Below, piece by piece: positions 30,056-37,682 of a stretch of DNA of 37,682 bases; positions within the stretch are counted from its first letter, which is position 1, and every line of letters starts with the position of its first letter. Made by a program: the position numbers and the translations under genes. Where the stretch lies: the NCBI GenBank assembly GCA_009692745.1, contig SHYO01000023.1, positions 1-37,682 on the forward strand, written 5' to 3'. Source of the stretch: Chloroflexota bacterium (GTDB lineage: Bacteria > Chloroflexota > Anaerolineae > Epilineales > SHYO01). The notes under the pieces were generated by a model. That model saw nothing but the letters and a program-made list of their open reading frames with translations. It was not told the origin of the DNA and made no database searches.

Positions 30056-32697
30056 CCCCCGCCCGCAGGCTGAGCACCTCCGCCTGGCTGGCCTGGGCCA
30101 GCGCCGCGCTCTCCCTGGGCCTATCTACCCGCAACCCCTTCTACCTGGTGTTGCTTTTGATGGCGCTGCTGGTTATACTAACCAGCTTCCCACCTGCGTC
30201 CCAACAAGGTGGTATGCGGCCTGGCGGCCTGGCCAGGTTGGTGGTATTTATCTGTTCCTTTTCTGCCATCTTCAATGGACTGATAGCCCACGTGGGCGAC
30301 CATCCATTAGTGGCGCTGCCTGCCACGATACCGGTCGTTGGCGGAGCCATCACCGCTGAAGCTCTGGTCTACGGCGGCGTAAACGGCTTGAGTCTGGTCA
30401 CAGCCATGGCTGCCTTCCTGATCATCAGCCCGCACCTGGAGGCCCATGCACTTCTGAAAATGGTGCCCCCCGGATTAGCGCGACTAGGCACGGTACTGGG
30501 TATCGCTTTAGGGTTCGTACCGATGACTAGCCGGAGCTGGGCCAACATCCGCGAAGCCCAGCAAGTGCGCGGTCACCGCATCAGATCGATCAAAGATCTC
30601 CCCCCTCTGGTGCTTCCTATCCTGACGACAGCTTTGGAACGCGCCCTCCAGTTGGCAGAAGGCATGGAGATCCGCGGATTCGGCGGCGCCCGCACACCTC
30701 AATCTACTTTGGCGCTGCGCCTCCTGGTCCTGGCCAGCCTGGTGTGTCTGGTGGTGGGTATGGCGCTGGCGTATATGACTTCCCGCTTTTCCCTGGCAGG
30801 ATGGGGGCTACTTCTGGCGGGAGCGGCTGTCACTACCACATTACTATTCCGCAGCTCCGCCCGGCCCCACCCTACCCGCTTCCCAGGCCCTCCGCCCACG
30901 CGGGCCGACCGCGCCACCTTCGTAACCGCCGGGATCACTATCTTGGGCGCCGCTGCCCTGTTAAATCTGCCGGGAGCCCTGCTGGCATACACACCCTATC
31001 CTTCCCTGGATCTGCCGTTTTTCGTACCCTGGGTAGGCCTCCTCATCTGTCTTCCCATGCTACCAGCCCTCTGGCCGCGTTCCTGGTTCTTCGTGCGTAG
31101 GTCCAGCGCTAACGCCAGCCTCGCACCAGCTCAACCTGTCCCGCTGCCTCAAGCTGAGTACTCTCAGCCGGTCGCTGCTGCTCCTATCATTCAGTTTACC
31201 CATGTAAGTTACTGGTACCCCGAAAATTCCATACCGGCGCTGGAAGATATCACTCTGGAAATTCCTGCCGGTAGTTTCGTCCTGGTGACCGGGCCATCGG
31301 GTGTGGGCAAAAGCACCTTCTTGCGGGCCATCAATGGCCTGGTGCCCCTGTTTTCCGGGGGCCGGTTTGCCGGAGAAATTCACGTCGCCGGGGTTAATAC
31401 CCTGGAAACGGAACCGCGCCGTCTGTCGGAAACGGTAGGCTTCGTCTCCCAAAGTCCTGAGGCCCAATGCCTCACCGATACGGTGGAATCCGAGATTGTC
31501 TTTCCGATGGAAAATCGGGGCTGGTCTCCTGGCGCTATGGCCTGGCATCTCCGGCGAGCTCTGCGCTTGATGCAGATTGAATCCCTGGCGCAACGCCCTA
31601 CGTACCTGCTCTCCGGTGGAGAACGGCAGCGCACTGCCCTGGCGGCAGCCCTTTCTCTGCAGCCCCAGATGCTGGTACTCGACGAACCCACATCTCAATT
31701 AGACCCCGCCGCCGCAGATGGCTTTATGGAGATCCTCACCGGGTTACACCGCCAAATGCACCTGACCATCATCCTGGCAGAGCACCGCACCGCCAGGGTA
31801 CTGCCCTATATCACCCACCTGCTCCACTTCCCGGCCTTAGGCGCCCCTCCGCTGCTGGTTCCAGCCACCCAGGCACAACAGGCGCTGGCACAGTCTGCAG
31901 TCCCTTTGCCCCATCCATTGCTACTACCTGCCGGCAGCCCGGCAGAGTCCGGCCCGGCAGTGGTCGTGGAGCAGTTGCACTTCGCCTACCCAGGACAACC
32001 ACCTATCCTACAAGGTATGCATCTGACAGTAGCCCAGGGGAGCTGGATCACGATTACGGGGAGGAATGGCTGTGGTAAGACCACCCTGCTCAAACACCTG
32101 GCGGGATTATTGCCCCCACCCATCCCAGCAGCAAAAATAGCAGCCACCTCACCGAATCGCGGCACAATTCAGGTATGCGGCCACCCCCTCTTGCCCCGCA
32201 GCCAGACATCTCTTGCGGCAGATCAGATGGCGCGGCTGGTAGGATACGTGCCTCAAGATCCCGATAGCATGCTGTTCGCCGAAACAGCGATTGAGGAGCT
32301 CCGGTTTACCCAAAATAACCTGGGGGTATACACCCGAGATCCGCTAAGCTTGCTGGAACGGCTGGGGTTGGGGCCCGTAGCGCAATCATACCCGCGCGAT
32401 TTAAGTGCCGGCCAAAGGCAGCGCCTGGCCCTGGCGGCGATCCTGATCGCTGCCCCTGCCATCCTGGTGCTGGACGAGCCCAGCCTGGGACTGGACCCCC
32501 AGGCCAAATGGGAGTTGGTGCGCCTGCTTCAGGAGTTGCAGACATCCGGCGCCACCATCATCGTCGCCACCCACGATAATTTCTTATCCCAAGCGGCCAA
32601 CCAGGTCTACACTCTGGCTGAAGGCCAACTTACCCCTACCCCTGCGGTAACAAACGTGAGTGCATACGCGTTCAACAAGCAGGCTGAGAGGACCTAA
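30037..32697 (+). CDS. One-chain ECF transporter motor: EcfT fused to two ABC ATPases
   Basis: An 886-residue fusion. The N-terminal EcfT part (about 15-225) is a membrane scaffold with the coupling motifs EAQQVRGHR (173-181) and AEGMEIRGFGG (207-217). About four extra membrane segments (225-345) follow. ATPase 1 has Walker A GPSGVGKST (419-427), signature LSGGERQ (525-531) and Walker B D549-E550. ATPase 2 has GRNGCGKTT (675-683), LSAGQRQ (789-795) and D813-E814. All catalytic motifs are intact, so both halves should hydrolyse ATP. ECF motors are usually three polypeptides plus a substrate-binding S component; no S component is seen here, so it is encoded elsewhere or replaced. The ATG is within the DUF4430 gene (19-bp overlap), coupling translation. 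By riboswitch context the substrate is a cobalamin. Confidence 0.9.
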   Translation: MDATPLTPARRLSTSAWLAWASAALSLGLSTRNPFYLVLLLMALLVILTSFPPASQQGGMRPGGLARLVVFICSFSAIFNGLIAHVGDHPLVALPATIPVVGGAITAEALVYGGVNGLSLVTAMAAFLIISPHLEAHALLKMVPPGLARLGTVLGIALGFVPMTSRSWANIREAQQVRGHRIRSIKDLPPLVLPILTTALERALQLAEGMEIRGFGGARTPQSTLALRLLVLASLVCLVVGMALAYMTSRFSLAGWGLLLAGAAVTTTLLFRSSARPHPTRFPGPPPTRADRATFVTAGITILGAAALLNLPGALLAYTPYPSLDLPFFVPWVGLLICLPMLPALWPRSWFFVRRSSANASLAPAQPVPLPQAEYSQPVAAAPIIQFTHVSYWYPENSIPALEDITLEIPAGSFVLVTGPSGVGKSTFLRAINGLVPLFSGGRFAGEIHVAGVNTLETEPRRLSETVGFVSQSPEAQCLTDTVESEIVFPMENRGWSPGAMAWHLRRALRLMQIESLAQRPTYLLSGGERQRTALAAALSLQPQMLVLDEPTSQLDPAAADGFMEILTGLHRQMHLTIILAEHRTARVLPYITHLLHFPALGAPPLLVPATQAQQALAQSAVPLPHPLLLPAGSPAESGPAVVVEQLHFAYPGQPPILQGMHLTVAQGSWITITGRNGCGKTTLLKHLAGLLPPPIPAAKIAATSPNRGTIQVCGHPLLPRSQTSLAADQMARLVGYVPQDPDSMLFAETAIEELRFTQNNLGVYTRDPLSLLERLGLGPVAQSYPRDLSAGQRQRLALAAILIAAPAILVLDEPSLGLDPQAKWELVRLLQELQTSGATIIVATHDNFLSQAANQVYTLAEGQLTPTPAVTNVSAYAFNKQAERT

Positions 32698-32760
32698 TCC
32701 CCGGCTGGCTGCCTTCCCCTCGTCTGTGTGGGTAGTGTCGAATTACTGGTATCCATGAAT

Positions 32761-32789
32761 TTGACAGAGTGGATAGCCTTCGTTATCCT
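32761..32789 (+). promoter_or_regulatory. Promoter of the small metallophosphoesterase gene
   Basis: A perfect TTGACA (32761-32766) and TATCCT (32784-32789) are 17 bp apart. Transcription from about 32796 gives a 70-nt leader before the TTG start. Confidence 0.55.
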
Positions 32790-32864
32790 GGTCTGATTGC
32801 TAGGATTACTGTAGAGGACGATGGAATTGACCGGTCCTGCTTCTGAACTATAGAGGAATCCGCT

Positions 32865-33584
32865 TTGAAAACTCTGATAATTTCTGATGTTCACAGTAAT
32901 ATTTATGCGCTTGAAGCTATTTGGGCGCGCGAATCTAATAGCGACCTGATAATATGTGGTGGTGATCTGGTGGACTATGGACTCTATCCTAGAGAGGTAA
33001 TCGCCTGGATCCGAGAGCATCGTGTGCTCTGTGTCCAAGGTAACCATGACCGTCAAGTGGCATCTTGTTACCGGACGGGAAAACCGCTGGACCTTCTGCC
33101 GCTAGAGGAACGCGCATGGCGTCATTATAACGCGAGTTTAATGAGTGAAGCCGAGATTTCTTTTTTAGAGCAACTGCCTAAAACGGTAACAGTTACCCTG
33201 GATGGTATCTCCTATGGTTTGTCCCATATGTATCGAGATTATGAGATGATTTTCAGTTCATACGCCTTTCAAGAGTTTTGTGCCCAGGCATTTCCTGAAT
33301 TCGAGCGTGGCTCCATTTCACGTGTCATCTTTGGACATACACATCGGCAAGGCATGCATTATCTCAGCGATACGGAGCTGTGGATAAATCCGGGGAGCGT
33401 CTCGTATCGCCGGCTGGACGATCCCGATCAAACAGCGCATTATCTTACTATTACTGATGGCCTCATCCAGTTACAGAGAATAAACTATGATATTAGTCCC
33501 TTACGCAAGTCCATGCAGCAGGTGAGCTTAAGCCAGCATGAGATGGATATGACAGGGCGGTTTTTTGGACCAAGGGATAATTGA
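32865..33584 (+). CDS. Cytosolic metallophosphoesterase (YfcE/MJ0936-like)
   Basis: A 239-residue calcineurin-fold phosphoesterase without signal peptide. The dimetal motifs occur in order: LIISDVHSN at the N-terminus, CGGDLVDYG, CVQGNHDRQ, GLSHMYRD, and VIFGHTHRQGMHYL with WINPGSVSYRR after it. The size and the GHTHR-NPGS ending are typical of the small soluble YfcE/MJ0936 group, which cleaves phosphodiesters in vitro; the physiological substrate is unknown. The start is TTG 32865 with AGAGGA about eight nt upstream, immediately before the first conserved strand. It has its own promoter and converges on the ConA-like gene. Confidence 0.82.
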   Translation: MKTLIISDVHSNIYALEAIWARESNSDLIICGGDLVDYGLYPREVIAWIREHRVLCVQGNHDRQVASCYRTGKPLDLLPLEERAWRHYNASLMSEAEISFLEQLPKTVTVTLDGISYGLSHMYRDYEMIFSSYAFQEFCAQAFPEFERGSISRVIFGHTHRQGMHYLSDTELWINPGSVSYRRLDDPDQTAHYLTITDGLIQLQRINYDISPLRKSMQQVSLSQHEMDMTGRFFGPRDN

Positions 33585-33675
33585 GCGACGGCGGAGATTG
33601 ACACATACCCCTATGGACCAGGGTTCCGGCGGGCCAGTGCCCATTTACAATGCCAAATTAAATTTCCCGGCGTTT

Positions 33676-34485
33676 TTAACCCTGCAGGCCATACTTTTGC
33701 AGCATGGCCGCTTCAAGCTGCCCCAACTCAGCCTCCGGCAAGACCCGGCGATAACCGGCCATCTCGGCGATATCGCACGTCAGGTAATTGCCCTCGGAGT
33801 GGCTGGCAATCGCTATAATCGGAGATATAGTGTCCTCGCTCTCCCCGGACTCGGAACCTAGCATCGGCTGTGAGGAAATTTGCCGGCCATTGTATCGAAA
33901 GATGGCAATTCTCTGGATGTAATCCATAGTGAAAGTAGAAACACCCCATTCCAGATCACCAAACTGCCCCTCTTTAGCTTCCACTTCCACATTGGTACCT
34001 TGCTCGCCCTTTGCCCGGCGCACATGCATCCGCATTGCGCCAGTTTCCCCATTGCGTATGACAGCGAACCTGGTGCTGCCGGCCTCCATCGGCTCACCGA
34101 GATAATGTTCGCGGTTATGGGAAATAAAAAGGTATTTTGACCCTTTCTGAGGTTGTATCTGCCTGCTACGGCAGACGAAAAGTATGGTAAAACCGGCTGT
34201 TTTGCGGTCCATAGCCCCAGCAGCCTCTACAAATATCAACGTCTGGCCGTACAGGGCGTTAAATGACACGGCCGGCAAGCCATTGATCGCGTGAGGTGAG
34301 AGCGTGGGGGGCTGGTGCCACATCCTGGTATCTGAATGCCAATTTATCACGAACGGCTTGAAGACAGCATCGAAATGGTGGTCCGACTGGTCCGGCCAGC
34401 GCAATACTGTATTGTCTTCTGCAGAGGTCTTGACGATAGCAGCATCCAACCAGAATACCAAATCCTTTATATCCAGAGGTGTCAT
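33676..34485 (-). CDS. ConA/LamG-like jelly-roll protein without export signal
   Basis: A 269-residue protein whose pattern resembles concanavalin-A-like lectin/glucanase folds: LVFWLDAAIV and VLRWPDQSDHHFDAVF at the start, LPAVSFNALYGQTLIF, GFTILFVCRS, IQRIAIFRYNGRQI, and a final CDIAEMAGYRRVLPEAELGQ that closes such domains. Related domains occur at the ends of large secreted proteins, but here it stands alone and starts directly at the domain without a signal peptide. AAGGAG lies eight nt before the ATG. It is the last gene of the minus-strand cluster, 38 bp after the oxidoreductase gene. Role unknown; a structural or binding role is more likely than catalysis. Confidence 0.6.
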   Translation of the reverse strand: MTPLDIKDLVFWLDAAIVKTSAEDNTVLRWPDQSDHHFDAVFKPFVINWHSDTRMWHQPPTLSPHAINGLPAVSFNALYGQTLIFVEAAGAMDRKTAGFTILFVCRSRQIQPQKGSKYLFISHNREHYLGEPMEAGSTRFAVIRNGETGAMRMHVRRAKGEQGTNVEVEAKEGQFGDLEWGVSTFTMDYIQRIAIFRYNGRQISSQPMLGSESGESEDTISPIIAIASHSEGNYLTCDIAEMAGYRRVLPEAELGQLEAAMLQKYGLQG

Positions 34486-34523
34486 GTACTAGGCTCCTTT
34501 AAAGCGTGATAGTGCTTGTAAGC

Positions 34524-35639
34524 TTAGGGTAACGCCGGGACTACTTCCTTCGCCAGCAAATCCATGGAGCGCTGCCAGCGCTGCCGGTCATCCCAGTCGT
34601 GGGCAATCATCAAAAGGGTGCCAAATCCACCGGTCATATCATATAACTCGCGGATCTGGCGGATGCAATCATCCGGGCTACCGATAATGCAGATGTGTTT
34701 CAAAACATATTCCGGCGTGATATCTGCGTCCGGTACGGCCGGATCATGCTTCATCAGGTGTAGCGTATTGGTTAATTTAAAGAGCGTGATCAGATATTCA
34801 AAGGAGCGGATGAAGGAGCCCCGGCGCGCGTGGTCCCAGGCTTCCTTCGTAGAATCCGCCACCAGGATGCTGCGCGACACGCGCCAGTTGGCCCGGTCGG
34901 GTGCGCCGTTTACAGGTATAGCAGATATGGCAGGGGCCGGAATACCGGCGGAACCCACCGGCTCAGCGGCGCCCAGGCCGTAGGTGCGCCAGTGATCGGC
35001 CACGGTATTGAAGGGCACCAGGTTGGTGCTGATGGGAATATAGCCGCGTTGTCCCGCCATGCGCGCCGCCATAGAGCCGCCGCGTACAATACTCATAGCC
35101 AGCGGTGGATGGGGTTGCTGGTAGGGTTTGAGGAGGGTGCCCAGGCCGATGTCATGGTTGGGGTGTTCCACCTTGATATGCCAGAACTGGCCCTTAAAAT
35201 CGAAGGGCGGATCTGCTTGCCACAGTCGCTGGACCATATCGATACCTTCTATGGTCATCAAACCCTGGGTCTTGCCATCCGGCAGGTTGAATAGCTCCCA
35301 ATCGGTGGGCACGCCTCCCTGACCAAAACCACAATAGAGACGACCACGGGAGAGGTGATCCAGGTAGGCCAGCCGCACCGCAATATTGGCCGGGTGGTGC
35401 TGCGGCACGATAGAGACTCCTGTGCCGAAGCGGATGCGGCGCGTGCGCGGTATCATGGTGGCAATGAACAGATCGTTAGCCGGGATCGGCTCCCAGGCCA
35501 TCGAATGGTGCTGGCCGATCCAGGCTTCCGTAAATCCCAATTCTTCGGCGTACTCCACCAGCTCAATATCTTCCTCAAAGCATACGGTGCGGGATTTCTC
35601 CGGCGGATGCACGGGCATCATAAACAATCCCAGGTTCAT
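34524..35639 (-). CDS. LLM-class flavin-dependent oxidoreductase (luciferase-like)
   Basis: A 371-residue TIM-barrel enzyme of the bacterial luciferase family, usually FMN-dependent monooxygenases paired with a flavin reductase. Motifs: MNLGLFMMPVHPPE at the first strand, ELGFTEAWIGQHHS, RIRFGTGVSIVPQHHPANIA, DHLSRGRLYCGFGQGG, and the late ICIIGSPDDCIRQIRELYD with FGTLLMIAHDW. The family covers alkane, nitrilotriacetate and sulfonate monooxygenases and others, so the substrate cannot be set. The AAGGAGG ribosome-binding site lies at the SDR stop, nine bp away, so the two genes are coupled. Context with an SDR and a D-2-hydroxyacid dehydrogenase suggests oxidative catabolism of a small organic compound. 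Confidence 0.82.
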   Translation of the reverse strand: MNLGLFMMPVHPPEKSRTVCFEEDIELVEYAEELGFTEAWIGQHHSMAWEPIPANDLFIATMIPRTRRIRFGTGVSIVPQHHPANIAVRLAYLDHLSRGRLYCGFGQGGVPTDWELFNLPDGKTQGLMTIEGIDMVQRLWQADPPFDFKGQFWHIKVEHPNHDIGLGTLLKPYQQPHPPLAMSIVRGGSMAARMAGQRGYIPISTNLVPFNTVADHWRTYGLGAAEPVGSAGIPAPAISAIPVNGAPDRANWRVSRSILVADSTKEAWDHARRGSFIRSFEYLITLFKLTNTLHLMKHDPAVPDADITPEYVLKHICIIGSPDDCIRQIRELYDMTGGFGTLLMIAHDWDDRQRWQRSMDLLAKEVVPALP

Positions 35640-35648
35640 AGATCCTCC

Positions 35649-36398
35649 TTATGTCTGCATAATAGAACTCATGCCCCCATCCACCACAATGGCTGTGCCG
35701 GTGATATAGGAGGACATATCCGAAGCCAGGAATAGAGCCGCATTAGCAATGTCTTCTGGCAGACCGTAGCGCTTCAGGGGGCGCATACGTCCTATGCGCT
35801 CAATCTCGCTTTCCGAAGGGTTGCCGGACATGCCGGTGAGCACTGCGCCGGGCAGAATCGCGTTTACCCGAATCGTGGGCGCATAATCGGCAGCCAGAGC
35901 GCGCGTCAAGGACAGTAGGCCACCTTTAGCCGCCTGGTACGCCGTATAGCGAGCATACCCGCGGATGCAGTGATCCGAGCCTGTGGTGATGATAGCGCCG
36001 CCGCCGTTGGCCAACATAGATGGCACGGCGCAGTGGGCCAGCATCCAGGTCGCCTTCAGATCCACGGCCAGTACGCGATCCCAGTCCTCTTCCGTAATCT
36101 CGGTGGCAGAACCCATCTTCAGCAGGGCCGCATTGCTATATATGATATCTATCTTGCCGTAGCGGTCCAGCGCCGTCTGCACCAGGGCCTGGACCTCTGC
36201 CATTTTGCCTACATCGGCATTGACAAAGAAGGCATCCCCACCGGCCTGCCGGATACCGGCTACCGTTTCCTGGCCCCCAGCGGTATTCACATCTGCCACC
36301 ACCACCCGCGCACCCTCACGGGCGAAGAGTTGGGCGGTGGCGCGGCCAATACCTGAAGCAGCTCCTGTGATCAGTGCGACCTTGTTTTCCAGTAACAT
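35649..36398 (-). CDS. Short-chain dehydrogenase/reductase
   Basis: A 249-residue classical SDR that oxidises an alcohol or reduces a ketone with NAD(P). Dinucleotide-binding VALITGAASGIGRATA at the N-terminus, an acidic D after the second strand (VVVADVN) that favours NAD, the structural NAAL, catalytic Ser in GSDH and YTAYQAAKGG with Tyr and Lys, then VRVNAILPGAVLTGM and the C-terminal GTAIVVDGGM. All catalytic residues are present. It precedes the luciferase-like gene by nine bp. The substrate is unknown; glucose 1-dehydrogenase-like and 3-oxoacyl-reductase-like relatives have this same layout. Confidence 0.9.
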   Translation of the reverse strand: MLLENKVALITGAASGIGRATAQLFAREGARVVVADVNTAGGQETVAGIRQAGGDAFFVNADVGKMAEVQALVQTALDRYGKIDIIYSNAALLKMGSATEITEEDWDRVLAVDLKATWMLAHCAVPSMLANGGGAIITTGSDHCIRGYARYTAYQAAKGGLLSLTRALAADYAPTIRVNAILPGAVLTGMSGNPSESEIERIGRMRPLKRYGLPEDIANAALFLASDMSSYITGTAIVVDGGMSSIMQT

Positions 36399-36473
36399 TG
36401 ATGATTACCTCGTCTAGATGCTGATGATGATTCTACTGCGAAAGCGGTTCAAGCAAGATAGAACCCTCCTGTT

Positions 36474-37496
36474 TTACTTCAGATTCCAACGGGGTTGCAC
36501 ACTACGATTGACGTAGGAGCGGGGCCAGCGCCCTTTTGACAAGTCAATGGCCGTCTCCATAGAATAACGCCAGAATAGCTCCAGGTACCGGTCTGAATAC
36601 CCGGCAATATGCGGCGTAGCTACCACATTGTCCAACTTTAACAAGGGATTACCCGGCGGCGTTGGCTCTTCCTCGAAGACGTCCAGTCCTGCTGCGGCAA
36701 TCCATCCCTCGGTCAGGGCGCGCAGCAAGGCCGCCTCATCCACTATCGGGCCGCGGGATGTATTAATCAGAATCGCGCGCGGTTTCATGAGTTTAAACTC
36801 ACGCTCGCTCATCAAGTGGTGGGTACTTTTCAGTAAGGGACAGTGCAGCGAAACAAAGTCGGACTGGGATAGCACCTCTTCCAGGCTAGCCGGACGCACC
36901 CCGAAGCTCTCCATCACCTCAGCGCTCACAAAAGGGTCATGCGCCAATACTGTTAGTTCGAAGCCGCGCAACTTCCGTACCAACAAGCGGGCAATATGTC
37001 CGAAGCCCACCAGCCCCAGGGTCTGCCCATCTACGTGCCAGTTGGGGAAGCCAGCCCTCATGTTCCACATCCCCGCGTGTACCAGGCGATCCTGCAGGGC
37101 TACCTGTCGCACCACAGCGAAAAGCAGCCCGATGACGTGGTCCGATACCTGGTCACTGACGGCTTCCGGCGTGTTGGCCACGATAATGCCCAATTTTGTG
37201 GCCGCCTCCACGGGCACGTTATCGGTGCCGCTGCCACTGCGGATGAGCGCGCCGCAACGAGGCAGTAACGCCAGGTTTTCGGCAGTGACAATCTGGTTAT
37301 CACCGAATACCCAAACCACGTCGGCGTCCCCGGCAATCTTTACCAGTTCTTCCGGCGTGCGACATTCATGGATAATGAATTCGATCCCTTCGCCTTCCAG
37401 TCCCTGTGTAACCCAGGGCGGCGCCGGTTGGTTGTTCGGTTCAACTAAGGCAACTTTGAAACGTGATCTATGCTGCTCACTGTGACTTTCGGCCAT
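36474..37496 (-). CDS. D-isomer-specific 2-hydroxyacid dehydrogenase
   Basis: A 340-residue NAD(P)-dependent enzyme interconverting 2-hydroxy- and 2-oxo-acids. The substrate domain has GALIRSGSGTDNVPVEAA and VANTPEAVSDQVSDHVIG; the Rossmann domain has LGLVGFGHIARLLVRKLRGF. Catalytic Arg lies in LINTSRGPIVDEAAL, Glu in GLDVFEEEPTP and His in VATPHIAGYS, as in phosphoglycerate, glyoxylate or phosphonate dehydrogenases. ATG 37496 with AGAGGAG eight nt upstream is preferred; the longer frame from 37616 adds residues without family similarity. It is the first gene of the minus-strand cluster, separated by 75 bp from the SDR. Confidence 0.87.
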   Translation of the reverse strand: MAESHSEQHRSRFKVALVEPNNQPAPPWVTQGLEGEGIEFIIHECRTPEELVKIAGDADVVWVFGDNQIVTAENLALLPRCGALIRSGSGTDNVPVEAATKLGIIVANTPEAVSDQVSDHVIGLLFAVVRQVALQDRLVHAGMWNMRAGFPNWHVDGQTLGLVGFGHIARLLVRKLRGFELTVLAHDPFVSAEVMESFGVRPASLEEVLSQSDFVSLHCPLLKSTHHLMSEREFKLMKPRAILINTSRGPIVDEAALLRALTEGWIAAAGLDVFEEEPTPPGNPLLKLDNVVATPHIAGYSDRYLELFWRYSMETAIDLSKGRWPRSYVNRSVQPRWNLK

Positions 37497-37517
37497 GCGC
37501 TTTCTCCTCTGATCTTG

Positions 37518-37533
37518 CCTGAGTGTACTCAGG
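37518..37533. promoter_or_regulatory. Palindrome upstream of the hydroxyacid dehydrogenase
   Basis: CCTGAGT and ACTCAGG form a 7-bp inverted repeat with a 2-bp centre, 22 bp before the start codon. It may be an operator or a leader hairpin. Further upstream CGGGC (37610-37614) and GCCCG (37622-37626) form a small stem. No convincing promoter was found in 37497-37682. Confidence 0.35.
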
Positions 37534-37682
37534 ATGTAACTACTCAGCCACCGGATATAGACTGATGAAAGGTCTAACATACTACATATTGTGGTTTTTA
37601 AGTCTGAATCGGGCATTTATAGCCCGTTCAAAAATGCTATTTTGAGGCCCAATCATCACCTTATGTAAATCTAAACACTACA

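Noticed and set aside
31060-31698. 212-residue minus-strand frame inside the ECF fusion
   Set aside because: It lies opposite the first ATPase domain with perfect plus-strand motifs; a GC-driven shadow.
1-37682. tRNA or rRNA genes
   Set aside because: No T-loop-like GTTCGA-type segment with matching acceptor stems was seen, and no rRNA sequence was recognised.

Overview
The window looks like a piece of a Chloroflexota (Anaerolineae/Caldilineae-like) chromosome. This is inferred from style, not from a database match. Many secreted proteins carry Thr/Pro-rich linkers and a short aromatic-(L/M)-P-x-x-x-(R) motif, signal peptides are abundant, no outer-membrane genes are seen, and one protein ends in an LPVTG-type sorting signal. 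No rRNA, tRNA or CRISPR array was found.

Layout. 1-3311: a housekeeping block, infC-rpmI-rplT behind a near-consensus promoter, then an rRNA/tRNA methyltransferase overlapping a HAD phosphatase. 3375-19297: a secretome region with three large extracellular glycosidase-like proteins, an S8 protease, a PT-linker protein and a lamin-tail-domain gene, interrupted by a sugar-phosphate-isomerase-like gene and thrB. Two mobile elements sit here: a 138-bp MITE inside the lamin-tail gene and an IS1595-family copy whose transposase has an in-frame TAG. 19346-23322: a solitary DUF433 protein, a membrane-anchored metallophosphoesterase, a diacylglycerol-kinase-like lipid kinase and a NYN-LOTUS protein. 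23690-27212: twin 69-bp palindromic-end repeats, a CAP-domain secreted protein with a long upstream region holding an unidentified structured element, and an aldolase/diheme-cytochrome pair. 27385-32697: a cobalamin-riboswitch operon. 32761-37682: a small metallophosphoesterase, then a minus-strand cluster (2-hydroxyacid dehydrogenase, SDR, luciferase-like oxidoreductase, ConA-like protein) that looks like a catabolic operon.

The most interesting part is 27385-32697. A promoter leads into a cobalamin aptamer and an intrinsic terminator with a visible competing antiterminator. Three tightly spaced genes follow: an exported alpha/alpha-toroid protein resembling the N-terminal domain of intrinsic factor/transcobalamin with a C-terminal LPVTG-membrane anchor; a membrane-anchored DUF4430 protein resembling the C-terminal beta domain of the same animal proteins; and one polypeptide fusing EcfT to two ECF ATPase domains. 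I read this as a B12 uptake system that captures corrinoid at the cell surface with a split, two-protein intrinsic-factor-like receptor and energises import with a one-chain ECF motor. No S-component gene is visible in the window.

Starts were chosen from ribosome-binding sites where these are clear (rpmI GTG, infC ATT, the 9288, 10856, 16592, 27887 and 37496 starts). Domain names are from reading motifs, not from searches.
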